From: Flavobacterium johnsoniae UW101
Lineage (GTDB): Bacteria > Bacteroidota > Bacteroidia > Flavobacteriales > Flavobacteriaceae
NCBI RefSeq assembly: GCF_000016645.1
Contig: NC_009441.1
Coordinates: forward strand, 3,844,001-3,908,000
Direction of reading: 5' to 3'
Length of the DNA stretch: 64,000 bases
Shown here: positions 38,630-47,595 of the stretch, in pieces
Layout: each line of letters opens with the position of its first letter
Position numbering within the stretch: position 1 is the first letter of the stretch
Notes under the pieces: generated by a model
The model's database searches: none
What the model was told of the DNA's origin: nothing
What the model saw: only the letters and a program-made list of their open reading frames with translations
Made by a program: the position numbers and the translations under genes

Positions 38630-38935
38630 AGATTAATGTTTAAGTGCCAGTATTTTAAGAAGATACCTTTTGTTAAAAAATCGACATAAAAGTAGGAAAA
38701 ACATTTCTTTTGTTTTGTTAAATCAAAAACAACAAAACTTAAATATTTAATTATCAATTAATTAACACAAAAAATTACCTGTATTCAGGTAATTTTTAAT
38801 CATACTAAATAGTATAATGAAGAAGCTAATTTACAACCGATTTTTGAAGGTATTTTTTTAATACAAAACATGATTTTTTTGACTAAACTGCTTTGAAAAG
38901 TTTTGTAATATTGACCCGCTAAATATTTATAAAAA
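38630..38935. promoter_or_regulatory. Divergent intergenic region with hairpin
   Basis: This 306-bp region separates the LRR operon (minus) from the kinase gene (plus) and must hold both promoters. At 38769-38798 there is a perfect hairpin AAAAATTACCTG/CAGGTAATTTTT with a 4-base loop and T-run. It would work as a terminator in either direction, so it could insulate the two promoters or attenuate one transcript. A second 8-bp inverted repeat GTTTTGTT/AACAAAAC lies near 38714-38741. No further gene is visible. Confidence 0.6.
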
Positions 38936-39487
38936 ATGAAGATTCATATTTTTGGTGCATCAGGAAGCGGTGTTACCACAACAGGAAATGCATTAGCAGA
39001 AAAACTTGCTTATAGATATTTTGACAGTGATGACTATTTCTGGGAAAAATCAGATGTTCCATTTACTTTAAGGAGAAATCCTGAAGAAAGAAATTCTAAA
39101 ATAAAATCGGATCTTGAAAATTCTGAGAATTGGATTTTGGGCGGTTCTATTTTTCAATGGGGAGAAAATGTTTTTCCTGATTTTGATTTGGTTGTATATT
39201 TATGGATTCCGCCGCAAATTAGAATGGAAAGACTGAAAAAAAGAGAATTTGAACGATATGGAAATGTAATTTATACCAATCCTGACCGCATAAAACAGTT
39301 TGAAGACTTTATGGAATGGGCTGCAGATTATGATAACAACACCGGAATTGCCAGCAGAAATTTTCAAGCTCACGAAAACTGGTTAAATTCTATTGATTTC
39401 CCTGTTTTAAAGATTTCAGGCGATTTAACACTTCAACAGCGAATTGATCTTATTATCGAAAATATAAACAAAAAGCCCCTGCATTAA
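38936..39487 (+). CDS. Small P-loop kinase-like protein (adenylate-kinase/topology-modulation-like)
   Basis: The 183-residue cytoplasmic protein has an N-terminal nucleotide-binding loop, GASGSGVTTTG. The usual Walker A lysine is replaced by Val, as in a P-loop subfamily that typically reads GSGTTT. Further elements are the acidic YFDSDDYFW substrate segment and a VVYLWIPPQIRMERLKKRE region, equivalent to the LID arginines of nucleoside/shikimate kinase folds. The substrate is unknown. It is monocistronic, divergent from the LRR operon, and ends inside a terminator stem shared with the phosphatase gene. Confidence 0.75.
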   Translation: MKIHIFGASGSGVTTTGNALAEKLAYRYFDSDDYFWEKSDVPFTLRRNPEERNSKIKSDLENSENWILGGSIFQWGENVFPDFDLVVYLWIPPQIRMERLKKREFERYGNVIYTNPDRIKQFEDFMEWAADYDNNTGIASRNFQAHENWLNSIDFPVLKISGDLTLQQRIDLIIENINKKPLH

Positions 39488-39500
39488 CAAGGGCTTTTTA
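39471..39500. terminator. Terminator overlapping the end of the kinase gene
   Basis: The stem AAAAGCCC/GGGCTTTT has a loop of about 12 bases that contains the kinase stop codon, with A and T runs on either side. It serves the plus-strand kinase gene and the convergent phosphatase gene. Confidence 0.85.
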
Positions 39501-39516
39501 TTTGAAAAATATTGAA

Positions 39517-41340
39517 TTATTTTATTGAAAGCGATTCTAAAATCTTCGTATAAATCGCTGTGTTTTGATACACTCCTGAAAAGTTTTGAGCACCTGCTCC
39601 GTAAGCAAAAACCGGAACCGGAACTGCTGTATGATCGTTTGTACTAAAACTTCCGTGAACATAACCTTTTTCGATACTTCCGTCAATTAAAGATAATCCG
39701 CCTGTTTCGTGATCTGCTGTTACAATTAAAAGTGTTTCTGGATTATGGTCTACAAATTCCATCGCCTGCCCTACTAGTTTGTCAAAATCAAGCATTTCGC
39801 GAACCACATATTCTACATTATTGCTGTGTCCGCCGTAATCGATTTGAGCACCTTCGGCCATAATGAAAAACGGATTCTTTGTTTTAGAAAAAGTATTGAC
39901 TGTCTTGGCAAATGATTTGGTTAAAAAATCACCTCTTCCGTTTTTCATAGAAACTACTGCTGCATCTTCTAAAACCACAAATCTGCTGTTTTTGATTGTA
40001 TCCAAAGAACTGAATTTATCAGAGAAAGTATATCCTTTTTCGGTCAGGGTTTTAGACAAATCTTTTCCGTCTTTTCTGGCCTTAAACTCTTTTGTTCCGC
40101 CTCCAATTAATATATCCGATGGATTACTCAGGAAATCAAAAGCAATTGGTTCACTGTAACTTCTTTCCGGCTGATGTGCATAAAAAGCGGCCGGAGTAGC
40201 ATCTGTAATATTTCCTGCCGAAATAATAGCGGTTTTGTAATTTTTCTTAGCTAATTGCTGTGTAATTAATTCTAATGTTTTGCCGCTTTCGTCAACGCTT
40301 ATAAATCTGTTGTTGGTTTTATGTCCTGTTGCCATTGCCGTTGCGCCTGCAGCAGAATCTGTAATATAACTGTCTGATGCTTTGGTTATCGAAAATCCCT
40401 GCGTAGGAATATTAAAAAGGCTTAACTGTCCTTTATTCGCTGTGTAACCAGAGTAAATCTGCGTTAACCCCATTCCGTCTCCAATTAAAAGAATAACATT
40501 TTTTGGTTTCTTTTTGGCGAAAGCCGATGCATTTTTAGGAACATACGCCTCATGAAACTCTGTATTTTGATAAAATGTTGATTTGATATTGTTGATAAAA
40601 TGCGTTAATTCTGCCACATTATCTGTTCCTATAAAATCAACTTTCAGGTTCATTAAAGTCATCCAGGTATTTACATTATCCTGAGTAGCCCAAAAACGTA
40701 TTTTTTTATTCTGATTGTGAACTTTTCTAATCGTTGACTGGATTTTTTCTAAATCGGCTTGTGTTAGAACTCCTTTTCCGTTCCAAACGGTTAATTCATG
40801 CAAATCTTCACTGATCATTTCAACTCTTGCTAATTGATCTGCAGTATAGTTTTCATTCAGTCTTCCGTCAAAATAAATAAACTCCGGATAGTCTTTCCAT
40901 TGTGCAGGGTTTGGTCTGTTTCCTGAAATAACCACTTTTATGTTTTTATTTACTGTAATATCAGGATAAGTTTTTAACTGCTGTGCAATTACTTTTAAAG
41001 TCGAATCGGCATCAGATTTAATGTCGATCATTAAAATTAAAGGCTTATTGCCTGGATATGCTTTTGAGCCCAGATTCTTTAATTTAGCAGAAAGCGGTTC
41101 CAAATACATACTTTTTAATGTATTATGCTGTGCAATTTCTTTTGATGTATGGGCAACAAACAATTCATTGTTTACTAAAAATACATCGGCCTCAATAACG
41201 CCTGCTTCGTTAGAATAAGCTCCGTAAAACGGAAGCGCACTGGCATAATCGTTATGAGAATGAATGTTTGATGATGTGTATTCCTGCGCCTGCACGAATA
41301 CAAAAAGCTGGAGGCAAAAAAGGGTGATTATTTTTTTCAT
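39517..41340 (-). CDS. Fusion of a GDPD/PLC-like domain and an alkaline phosphatase domain, secreted
   Basis: The 607-residue protein has a Sec signal (about 1-18). Residues 25-250 look like a PLC/GDPD-type TIM barrel: HSHND (His29-Asn30), the Glu50/Asp52 pair in IEADVFL, His64 in FVAHT and IGTDN near its end. Residues 280-600 are an alkaline phosphatase: metal Asp288 in LLIGDGMG, nucleophile Ser329 in TDSAAGATAMATGH, IDYGGHSNN and TADHETGG. The architecture suggests sequential release of phosphate from a phosphodiester such as glycerophosphodiesters in the periplasm. It lies downstream of the SusCD genes but behind a terminator, so it probably has its own promoter. The N-terminal catalytic state is uncertain. 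Confidence 0.88.
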   Translation of the reverse strand: MKKIITLFCLQLFVFVQAQEYTSSNIHSHNDYASALPFYGAYSNEAGVIEADVFLVNNELFVAHTSKEIAQHNTLKSMYLEPLSAKLKNLGSKAYPGNKPLILMIDIKSDADSTLKVIAQQLKTYPDITVNKNIKVVISGNRPNPAQWKDYPEFIYFDGRLNENYTADQLARVEMISEDLHELTVWNGKGVLTQADLEKIQSTIRKVHNQNKKIRFWATQDNVNTWMTLMNLKVDFIGTDNVAELTHFINNIKSTFYQNTEFHEAYVPKNASAFAKKKPKNVILLIGDGMGLTQIYSGYTANKGQLSLFNIPTQGFSITKASDSYITDSAAGATAMATGHKTNNRFISVDESGKTLELITQQLAKKNYKTAIISAGNITDATPAAFYAHQPERSYSEPIAFDFLSNPSDILIGGGTKEFKARKDGKDLSKTLTEKGYTFSDKFSSLDTIKNSRFVVLEDAAVVSMKNGRGDFLTKSFAKTVNTFSKTKNPFFIMAEGAQIDYGGHSNNVEYVVREMLDFDKLVGQAMEFVDHNPETLLIVTADHETGGLSLIDGSIEKGYVHGSFSTNDHTAVPVPVFAYGAGAQNFSGVYQNTAIYTKILESLSIK

Positions 41341-41401
41341 CGAAAATGGGTTTTATTTTTCTAAAGCCGTAGGTAACTTTTAGAAATTAATTCGAAAACA
41401 T

Positions 41402-41431
41402 AAACCAGTCCTTTAAAAAGACTGGTTTTTA
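41402..41431 (-). terminator. Terminator of the SusCD operon
   Basis: The stem AAACCAGTC/GACTGGTTT has a 9-base loop and a following A/T run. It lies about 100 bp beyond the susD-like stop and upstream of the phosphatase gene start. Confidence 0.85.
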
Positions 41432-41463
41432 TGATATTAAATGCTGTAATATTTTTTTACTGC

Positions 41464-41489
41464 CTGCAGACTCCACAACAAGTCTGCAG
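41464..41489 (-). terminator. Additional 9-bp hairpin after the susD-like gene
   Basis: The arms CTGCAGACT (41464-41472) and AGTCTGCAG (41481-41489) are perfect inverted repeats with an 8-base loop. No T-run follows in the transcript direction, so it may block exonucleases and stabilise the SusCD mRNA rather than terminate. Confidence 0.6.
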
Positions 41490-41531
41490 CGTAAAAAAAA
41501 ATAAACAACAAACTAAACTACTTTTGCTTAA

Positions 41532-43067
41532 TTACCAGCCTTGGTTTTGAGTCAAAGCGCCTTTGCTTACTGCAATTTCATCTGGCGGTATTGGCCAAAC
41601 ATGGTGAATTGCAGGGTTGAAATTACGTGCCGGATAAATTACACTTCCGTCATAATGGTGCAATGGTTTTGCGTAAGTTTCTTTAGCATCTCCCCATCTC
41701 ACTAAATCAAAATGACGATCAGTCCACTCACCTGCCAGCTCACATCTTCTTTCTCTTTTTAAATCGGTCATGGTTGCTCCAGAAAGATCTCCAAGACCAG
41801 CACGGTGACGAATCATATTGATTTCAGTATCGGCATTTTGTCCTTTCATTAATTTTGCCTCAGCCAGCATTAAAATTACATCGGCATAACGTAAAAGCGG
41901 TACGTTTAAAGCTGTTGAAGGTTTATCTCCGTTGGCATTTACATAACGAATATCAATTCCTCCTGAAGTCGTTTTTGGATAACTAAACGGCTCCATGTAT
42001 TTTTTAAACTGATAACCTGTTCTGTTACTTGAGCTTACAATATGAGCACCTTCGTTAAAAGTTACTTCTTCTCCAAAATAAACAAACTTATCGCCTTTTT
42101 GAAGTATTGTAGCGCTTCTTCTTTTATCAGTTGGATCATAGGTATCAAACAATTCTTTTGTTGGATAAAAATTTCCCCAGCCATTGTAAACTCCCCAGCC
42201 TTTATCTTCTAAACAAACTCCCGGAAAAATAGAACCCAAAGAGGTATTTTCGGCACTTGATGTTACAGACCAGATATATTCTGTAGACCAGTTGTTTTTA
42301 ATTTTAAATACATCTTCATAATTATCAAGCAGTTTGTGTTTACCGCTTGCTACAATCATATTGGCATATTTTATAGCATTGTCCCAGTCTTTTGCATACA
42401 AATACGTACGAACTAAATAAGCCCATGCGGCAGTTTTATGAGCGCGCCCGTAATTATCTGCCGAAAGTTCATTAAAATAAGGCAGTAAATCAGCTGCTTT
42501 AATTAAATCGGCAGCGATATATGCGTAGTTTTCTGCAACGTTTTTAGCACGCGGCACGTAAACGTTTGTTGGGTTTTCTCTGTCCTGAATTGGAATTCCC
42601 GCGCGATCGTCTCCATAATGGTAAGCCAATTCTAAATGCATTACTGCATGATTGAAATAAGCTTCGCCCAACATTCCGTTTTTAGTTTTTTCATCTAAAG
42701 GAATATTTGGAATGTTACGAATTACGTCGTTGCATCGTTTCATGATTTCGTAGTGAATTCTCCAGATATCTTTGGTATCTGATTCTGCACCATCAACAAT
42801 AAAGTTTTTAATACGTTCTGCGTTTTGTCTTGGTTTTGTTCCGATGTCATCGCTGGCATTGTTCAGCCAAAAGAAACCGCGGCCGTACATATTATCATCA
42901 GAATACAAAGCGTAAATTGAATTTACACCAGCCTTTGCGTCTGCCGGAGTTTTCCAGAAATTCCCGCTCGAAGGTGCTCCCTGCGGTACAACATCAAGTT
43001 CGCTTTCGCAAGCCGTTGTGCCGACTAAAAGCGTAAAACTCAATAATAAAAGACTTATTTTTTTCAT
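41532..43067 (-). CDS. SusD/RagB-family nutrient-binding outer-membrane lipoprotein
   Basis: This surface lipoprotein caps the SusC-like TonB-dependent channel and binds the ligand. The 511-residue protein has the lipobox TTAC (Cys20), then the SusD opening SELDVVPQGAPSSGNFWKTP. A TPR-like scaffold with HLELAYHYGDDRAGIP and RTYLYAKDWDNAIKYAN follows, and the end is RRCELAGEWTDRHFDLVRWG with HHVWPIPPDEI. It starts 19 bp after the susC-like gene. The ligand cannot be deduced. No glycoside hydrolase is adjacent; the phosphatase fusion further downstream hints at, but does not show, a phosphate-containing ligand. Confidence 0.95.
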   Translation of the reverse strand: MKKISLLLLSFTLLVGTTACESELDVVPQGAPSSGNFWKTPADAKAGVNSIYALYSDDNMYGRGFFWLNNASDDIGTKPRQNAERIKNFIVDGAESDTKDIWRIHYEIMKRCNDVIRNIPNIPLDEKTKNGMLGEAYFNHAVMHLELAYHYGDDRAGIPIQDRENPTNVYVPRAKNVAENYAYIAADLIKAADLLPYFNELSADNYGRAHKTAAWAYLVRTYLYAKDWDNAIKYANMIVASGKHKLLDNYEDVFKIKNNWSTEYIWSVTSSAENTSLGSIFPGVCLEDKGWGVYNGWGNFYPTKELFDTYDPTDKRRSATILQKGDKFVYFGEEVTFNEGAHIVSSSNRTGYQFKKYMEPFSYPKTTSGGIDIRYVNANGDKPSTALNVPLLRYADVILMLAEAKLMKGQNADTEINMIRHRAGLGDLSGATMTDLKRERRCELAGEWTDRHFDLVRWGDAKETYAKPLHHYDGSVIYPARNFNPAIHHVWPIPPDEIAVSKGALTQNQGW

Positions 43068-43086
43068 TGTGTGTTGTTTTTATTTT

Positions 43087-46000
43087 TTAAAAAGTTGCGT
43101 TAACACCTGTCATATAAATACGTGAAAGCGGATATCTGCCTAAATCCATTCCAAAGTTTTTAAGTCCTACTTCAGGATCCATTCCAGAATATTTAGTAAT
43201 TGTAAATAGGTTTTGTCCAGAAATAAAGAATCTCAATTTTGCTTTTCCGTTTAACCAGCTTTCTTTAATTGTGTACCCAAGAGAAAGATTTTTTAATCTT
43301 AAGAAAGATGCATCTTCAATATACAAATCTGAAATACGCCCGAAGTTGTTATTGTTATCTGTTGATGAAAGAACCGGAACATTTGTATCTCTGTTTGTTG
43401 GCGACCACGCATCTTTAGAATCAGCTAATAAGTTGTACCCTGGGAAAGAAGCGTTTAAACCTGTATGTTTTACAGCATTGAAAACACTGTTTCCTGCTGC
43501 TCCGCTGAAAAAGATATTCATATCGAAACCTTTGTATCTGAAATTAGCATTTAAGCTGTAAGTTGTTTTTGGAAACGGACTTCCTAATACTTTTCTGTCG
43601 CTGTTGTTGATTACACCGTCGCCGTTTTCATCTTTAAATTTGATATCTCCCGCTACTGCGTTTGGCTGATATGCCACACCATCTTTGTTTACATACGCTT
43701 TTGCTTCTTCATTACTTTGGAATAAACCGTCAGTTTCATATCCGTAGAAAGCACCAACCGGGCTTCCAACCTGATAGATATTAGCTAATGGTAAACTACG
43801 AACTCTGCTTAAACCCAGAGGCTCTAATGAATTTAAATCGTCTTTAATAGAAACAATTTTGTTGCTTAAGAATCCGGCATTTGCAGTAACATCATATTTA
43901 AATTCTCCGCGGGTTTTCTGGTACGTTAAACTAACCTCAATTCCTCTGTTTTCAACATCTCCAGAGTTAACAATTCTTCCTTGCGGTGTTCCTGAAACTC
44001 CCGGTAATTGGTCACGAACCAACATGTCTTTGTTTTTCTTCACATAAGCATCAACAGATCCTACCAAAGTATTATTCAGCATTGTGAAGTCTAAACCGAT
44101 ATTGGTCTGTTCAGAACTTTCCCATTTTAAATTCGGGTTTGATAATTCGCTTTCAGCATAACCATAATTAATTGATGGCACTGCTCCAATTAAAGCCTGA
44201 GTCTGCACCAAAGGAACACTAAACTGATAGGGTCCAAGGTTTCCTAAGTTTCCTATTTGTCCCCAGCTTGCACGTAATTTTAAATTGCTTACAATTGGGT
44301 TTAGACCTTTCATGAATTCTTCTTCAGAAATTAACCATCCTGCCGAAACTGACGGATATACTTTCCAACGGTTATTTTCTAATAATTTTGAAGTTCCGTC
44401 ACGACGAACAATTCCTGAGATTAAATATTTTTGATTGAAATCGTAATTAATTCTTCCTACATAAGAAGAAATAATTTCATCTGATCTTCCGGCTGCTGTC
44501 TGCTGAATTAATTTTGCATTCAATAAATAACGCTGTGATGGATCTTCGTTATCAAAACCAGTTCCTTCAACAGTATAAAAATCTTTTTTAGTTTCCTGGT
44601 ATGTATATCCCGCTAAAGCTTTAAGATTATGTTTTCCAAATGATTTTTCATAAGAAATAGTCTGTTCGCTTAATAAATCCGTAACGGTTAAGTTTTTCAA
44701 TGTCAATCTATTGAAATCAAATATTTTTCCCGGCTCTGTAACTTTTACCGTAAAATCTGTTGCATTATCCTGAATTCTGGTATATCCCCAGTTAGATTTT
44801 ACTTTTAAGCCCGGAACAATTTCCCATTCAGCATAAGGATTAATCAAAATGGTAGAAATTGGATTTTTATTGTCTAATCTTTTCAAATACGCTACCGGAT
44901 TGATAACGTCTCCATAAGAACCAATATATTTTTCAGGAACTCCTCCAAATTGTCCTGAACCGTCTTCTCTGTAAATAGTTGCGTTTGGCGGATATAAAAT
45001 TGCCGCTTGAATTGCTCCTGTATACGAACTTGAAGTATTAGCTGTCTGTCCGTCTGTTAATGAGTACGAAAGATTCTCACCAATTGTAAAATTAGGTGCC
45101 AGTTTAAAAGATGAATTCGCTCTAACTGTATAACGCTCTCCATAAGTATTTAGCAAAATCCCTTCATTTTTTCTATAACTTCCAGAAAGAAAGAAATTAG
45201 ATTTTTCAGTTCTTCCGTTTACAGAAATCGATAAATCGTTTATTTGTCCTGTACGGAAAATTTCATCCATCCAGTTTGTTTTTGTAGTTCTTGCAGTTGG
45301 TTCAAATGCGGGATCAAAAGCCGGAATTCTTGGTAATCCTGCGTTATCACGAGCTGTATTCATTGCATCAGCATATTCTGCTGCATTTAAAACCTCCAGT
45401 TTTTTTGCTACATTTTGAAAACCTCCCTGAAAATTGACATCAACATTAATTTTGTCTGAGATTCCTTTTTTCGAAGTAATTAAAATTACCCCTCCAGAAG
45501 CTCTTGCTCCGTAAATCGCCGCCGATGCCGCATCTTTTAAAACACTTATCGAAGCAATATCATTTGGGTTAATAGTATTTAATGAACCGCTGTAAATAAT
45601 TCCGTCTAAAACGATTAGCGGAGTTTCAGCATTTAAAGATCCAATACCACGAATATTAATTGTTGGCGATGCAGTTGGGTCACCACCGTCATTAATAACC
45701 GTAACACCCGCAACAGTTCCCTGCAATAATTCGGCTGCACTATTGTAAGTTCTGCTAGAAGTTTCTTTCATGGAAACAGAACCTACAGCTCCCAGAACTT
45801 CGTTCTTTTTTACACTTCCATACCCCATTACTACAACTTCCTGAAGCTGTTTCATATCGGCTGGTAATTTTACTGTAATAGTGCTTGTCTGGCTTACTTT
45901 TACTTCCTGCGTAACATATCCTACATACGAGAAAACTAAATTAGCTTCAGATGCGTTGATTTCCAATTTAAAAGTTCCGTCGAAATCTGTTGTTCCCGCT

Positions 46001-46473
46001 GCATTAGAACCTTTATCTTTAATTCCAACACCTGGTAAAGGCATATTATCGTCTCCGCCGTAAACGGTTCCAGAAACTATAATTTTGTTTTGATCATCTG
46101 CAGAAACTACTTTTTGTGTTTTTTTGATAACGATATTGTTGCTTACAATTTCATATTTAAGCGAAAAATTGCCGCATATTTTGTCTAATGCCTGCTCAAG
46201 CGAAACATTAGTAAGTTTTAAACTGATTTTTTGGTTGGTATTAACTTGATTGGATTCGTACATAAAATGTACATTAGCCTGATTTTCAATTTTTTGAAAA
46301 ACATTCTTTAAACTTTCATTTTCTACTTTTAAAGTTACTTTTTTATCGAAATCAATGTTTTCGGCGTTTATTAATCCGGTAAAAAACAAAGCAATAAATA
46401 AGATTACTTTTGCCAACATAGCTTTTTTAATGCTTTGAAACTTTACGACGTACCGCTTTTGTTTTTCATTCAT
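43087..46473 (-). CDS. SusC/RagA-family TonB-dependent transducer-transporter with STN domain
   Basis: This outer-membrane channel of 1128 residues carries regulated uptake. Domain order: signal segment (about 17-37), STN/secretin-TonB N-terminal domain (about 50-118, SLKNVFQKIENQANVHFMYE), carboxypeptidase-D-like domain (131-206), TonB box (QEVVVMGYGSVKK), plug with TINIRGIGSLN, then the 22-strand barrel ending in GMDLGRYPLSRIYMTGVNATF. The STN domain normally contacts a FecR-type anti-sigma factor. The sigma/fecR pair directly upstream fits a trans-envelope switch in which substrate binding activates this operon. The gap to fecR (82 bp) is filled by tandem repeats. Confidence 0.96.
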   Translation of the reverse strand: MNEKQKRYVVKFQSIKKAMLAKVILFIALFFTGLINAENIDFDKKVTLKVENESLKNVFQKIENQANVHFMYESNQVNTNQKISLKLTNVSLEQALDKICGNFSLKYEIVSNNIVIKKTQKVVSADDQNKIIVSGTVYGGDDNMPLPGVGIKDKGSNAAGTTDFDGTFKLEINASEANLVFSYVGYVTQEVKVSQTSTITVKLPADMKQLQEVVVMGYGSVKKNEVLGAVGSVSMKETSSRTYNSAAELLQGTVAGVTVINDGGDPTASPTINIRGIGSLNAETPLIVLDGIIYSGSLNTINPNDIASISVLKDAASAAIYGARASGGVILITSKKGISDKINVDVNFQGGFQNVAKKLEVLNAAEYADAMNTARDNAGLPRIPAFDPAFEPTARTTKTNWMDEIFRTGQINDLSISVNGRTEKSNFFLSGSYRKNEGILLNTYGERYTVRANSSFKLAPNFTIGENLSYSLTDGQTANTSSSYTGAIQAAILYPPNATIYREDGSGQFGGVPEKYIGSYGDVINPVAYLKRLDNKNPISTILINPYAEWEIVPGLKVKSNWGYTRIQDNATDFTVKVTEPGKIFDFNRLTLKNLTVTDLLSEQTISYEKSFGKHNLKALAGYTYQETKKDFYTVEGTGFDNEDPSQRYLLNAKLIQQTAAGRSDEIISSYVGRINYDFNQKYLISGIVRRDGTSKLLENNRWKVYPSVSAGWLISEEEFMKGLNPIVSNLKLRASWGQIGNLGNLGPYQFSVPLVQTQALIGAVPSINYGYAESELSNPNLKWESSEQTNIGLDFTMLNNTLVGSVDAYVKKNKDMLVRDQLPGVSGTPQGRIVNSGDVENRGIEVSLTYQKTRGEFKYDVTANAGFLSNKIVSIKDDLNSLEPLGLSRVRSLPLANIYQVGSPVGAFYGYETDGLFQSNEEAKAYVNKDGVAYQPNAVAGDIKFKDENGDGVINNSDRKVLGSPFPKTTYSLNANFRYKGFDMNIFFSGAAGNSVFNAVKHTGLNASFPGYNLLADSKDAWSPTNRDTNVPVLSSTDNNNNFGRISDLYIEDASFLRLKNLSLGYTIKESWLNGKAKLRFFISGQNLFTITKYSGMDPEVGLKNFGMDLGRYPLSRIYMTGVNATF

Positions 46474-46481
46474 AGTTTTTT

Positions 46482-46549
46482 AATTTTAGATTTTAGACTT
46501 TTAGATTTCAGATTTTCTCACTTTTATTTCTCACTTTTTACTTTTCACA
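46482..46549. repeat. Two adjacent A/T-rich tandem repeat tracts between fecR and the susC-like gene
   Basis: 46482-46517 repeats a TTTTAGA(T/C)TT-like unit about four times, and 46515-46549 repeats a CTCACTTTT-like unit about three to four times. The tract fills most of the 82-bp gap. Copy-number change would alter the spacing or leader between fecR and the transporter gene and so possibly its expression. Confidence 0.7.
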
Positions 46550-46554
46550 AAAAC

Positions 46555-47481
46555 CTATTGTATTTTATACACACCGCCTTCTACTTTGTATTCAGCATTT
46601 ACAATATTGCATACCAAAGCCACTACCTGATCTGCAGAGAGTTCTTTGAAATAGGCATTTATTTTGAGTGCGTTTAGGTTCTTGTTTTTAATTTCGATTG
46701 CCACATTATAATTCCGGTTTATAGTTGCAATTACCTCTGGTAAAGGTGTTTCTTCAAAAACCATAATGTTTTTACGCCATAATGAAATGGTGTTTACCGG
46801 AATATCTTTAAATGCCTGCAGTTTGTTGTTTTTTGATTTAAAAACCACTTTTTGTCCCGGAGTTACATATACATTTTCCTCTGTTACCGTCGATTTTACA
46901 TTTACTCTTCCGGTTAAAACCGAAACTTCCTGCGTGGTTTGATCAGGATAAGCCTGAACATTAAAACTTGTTCCCAGAACTTTGGTATCCATTTTATCAG
47001 TATGAATTATAAAAGGATGTTTTTTGTCTTTGGCTACATCAAAAAAAGCTTCTCCGGTTAAATACACTTCTCTGGTATTGCCTTTAAATTCTTTTGGATA
47101 TTTTAAAAAGCTTCCTGCATTTAACCATATCTGCGTTCCATCGCTTAAAGTTACTTTTGCGCGTTCGCCTGGTTTTGTTGCATAATGTTTAGTTTCTACA
47201 GCTGCTAATGTTGATTGGTAAAAAAACATTGACAACCCTATTAAAGCAATTAAAGAGGCCGCAACGGTCCAGTTTTTATAATCAAGATTAAAAACTCTAA
47301 TATTGGTTTTCTTGATTTGTTTTAATTCTTTTTTTAGTTTCGAACGATCTGATTGTATCATTTCTATATTCTCCGGAAATTCATTAGTACGATCGTACCA
47401 TTTATTCCACATTTCTTGTCCTTTTGGAGAATACTTCCCGTCTAAAAAATGTTTTATTTCTTCTTGTAATTTGTCAGGCAT
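46555..47481 (-). CDS. FecR-family anti-sigma factor
   Basis: This inner-membrane regulator relays the signal from the SusC-like STN domain to the ECF sigma factor. It has 308 residues. A cytoplasmic N-terminal sigma-binding region (about 1-68) contains the WNKWYDRTNEF segment, and one membrane helix lies near 71-90 (AASLIALIGLSMFFYQ). The periplasmic FecR domain (about 97-205) holds ATKPGERAKVTLSDGTQIWL and YLTGEAFFDVAKDKKHPFII. A C-terminal DUF4974-type STN-contacting domain reaches the end. It lies between sigma (114 bp gap) and the susC-like gene. A bipartite motif lies directly upstream. Confidence 0.95.
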   Translation of the reverse strand: MPDKLQEEIKHFLDGKYSPKGQEMWNKWYDRTNEFPENIEMIQSDRSKLKKELKQIKKTNIRVFNLDYKNWTVAASLIALIGLSMFFYQSTLAAVETKHYATKPGERAKVTLSDGTQIWLNAGSFLKYPKEFKGNTREVYLTGEAFFDVAKDKKHPFIIHTDKMDTKVLGTSFNVQAYPDQTTQEVSVLTGRVNVKSTVTEENVYVTPGQKVVFKSKNNKLQAFKDIPVNTISLWRKNIMVFEETPLPEVIATINRNYNVAIEIKNKNLNALKINAYFKELSADQVVALVCNIVNAEYKVEGGVYKIQ

Positions 47482-47506
47482 TATAATTTCTTTATGTCTT
47501 TAATAG

Positions 47507-47565
47507 TATGTCTTGGAAATTGAAATTTTGGGTAGGCGCATCAGGTTACGCTTGTGTTAAGAAAA
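47507..47565 (-). promoter_or_regulatory. Bipartite element upstream of fecR (copy 2)
   Basis: On the plus strand this reads GGGTAGG (47530-47536), seven variable bases, then GGTTACG (47544-47550), in a 59-bp block that aligns without gaps to a block upstream of the sigma gene. The two 7-base words are identical in both copies, while the spacer agrees at only one of seven positions. In the gene direction it is CGTAACC-N7-CCTACCC, placed 49-69 bp before the fecR start. It is proposed as an ECF-sigma promoter or an operator. Confidence 0.55.
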
Positions 47566-47595
47566 ATTGACTGGATTAGAGTCCGAGAATTTGTA

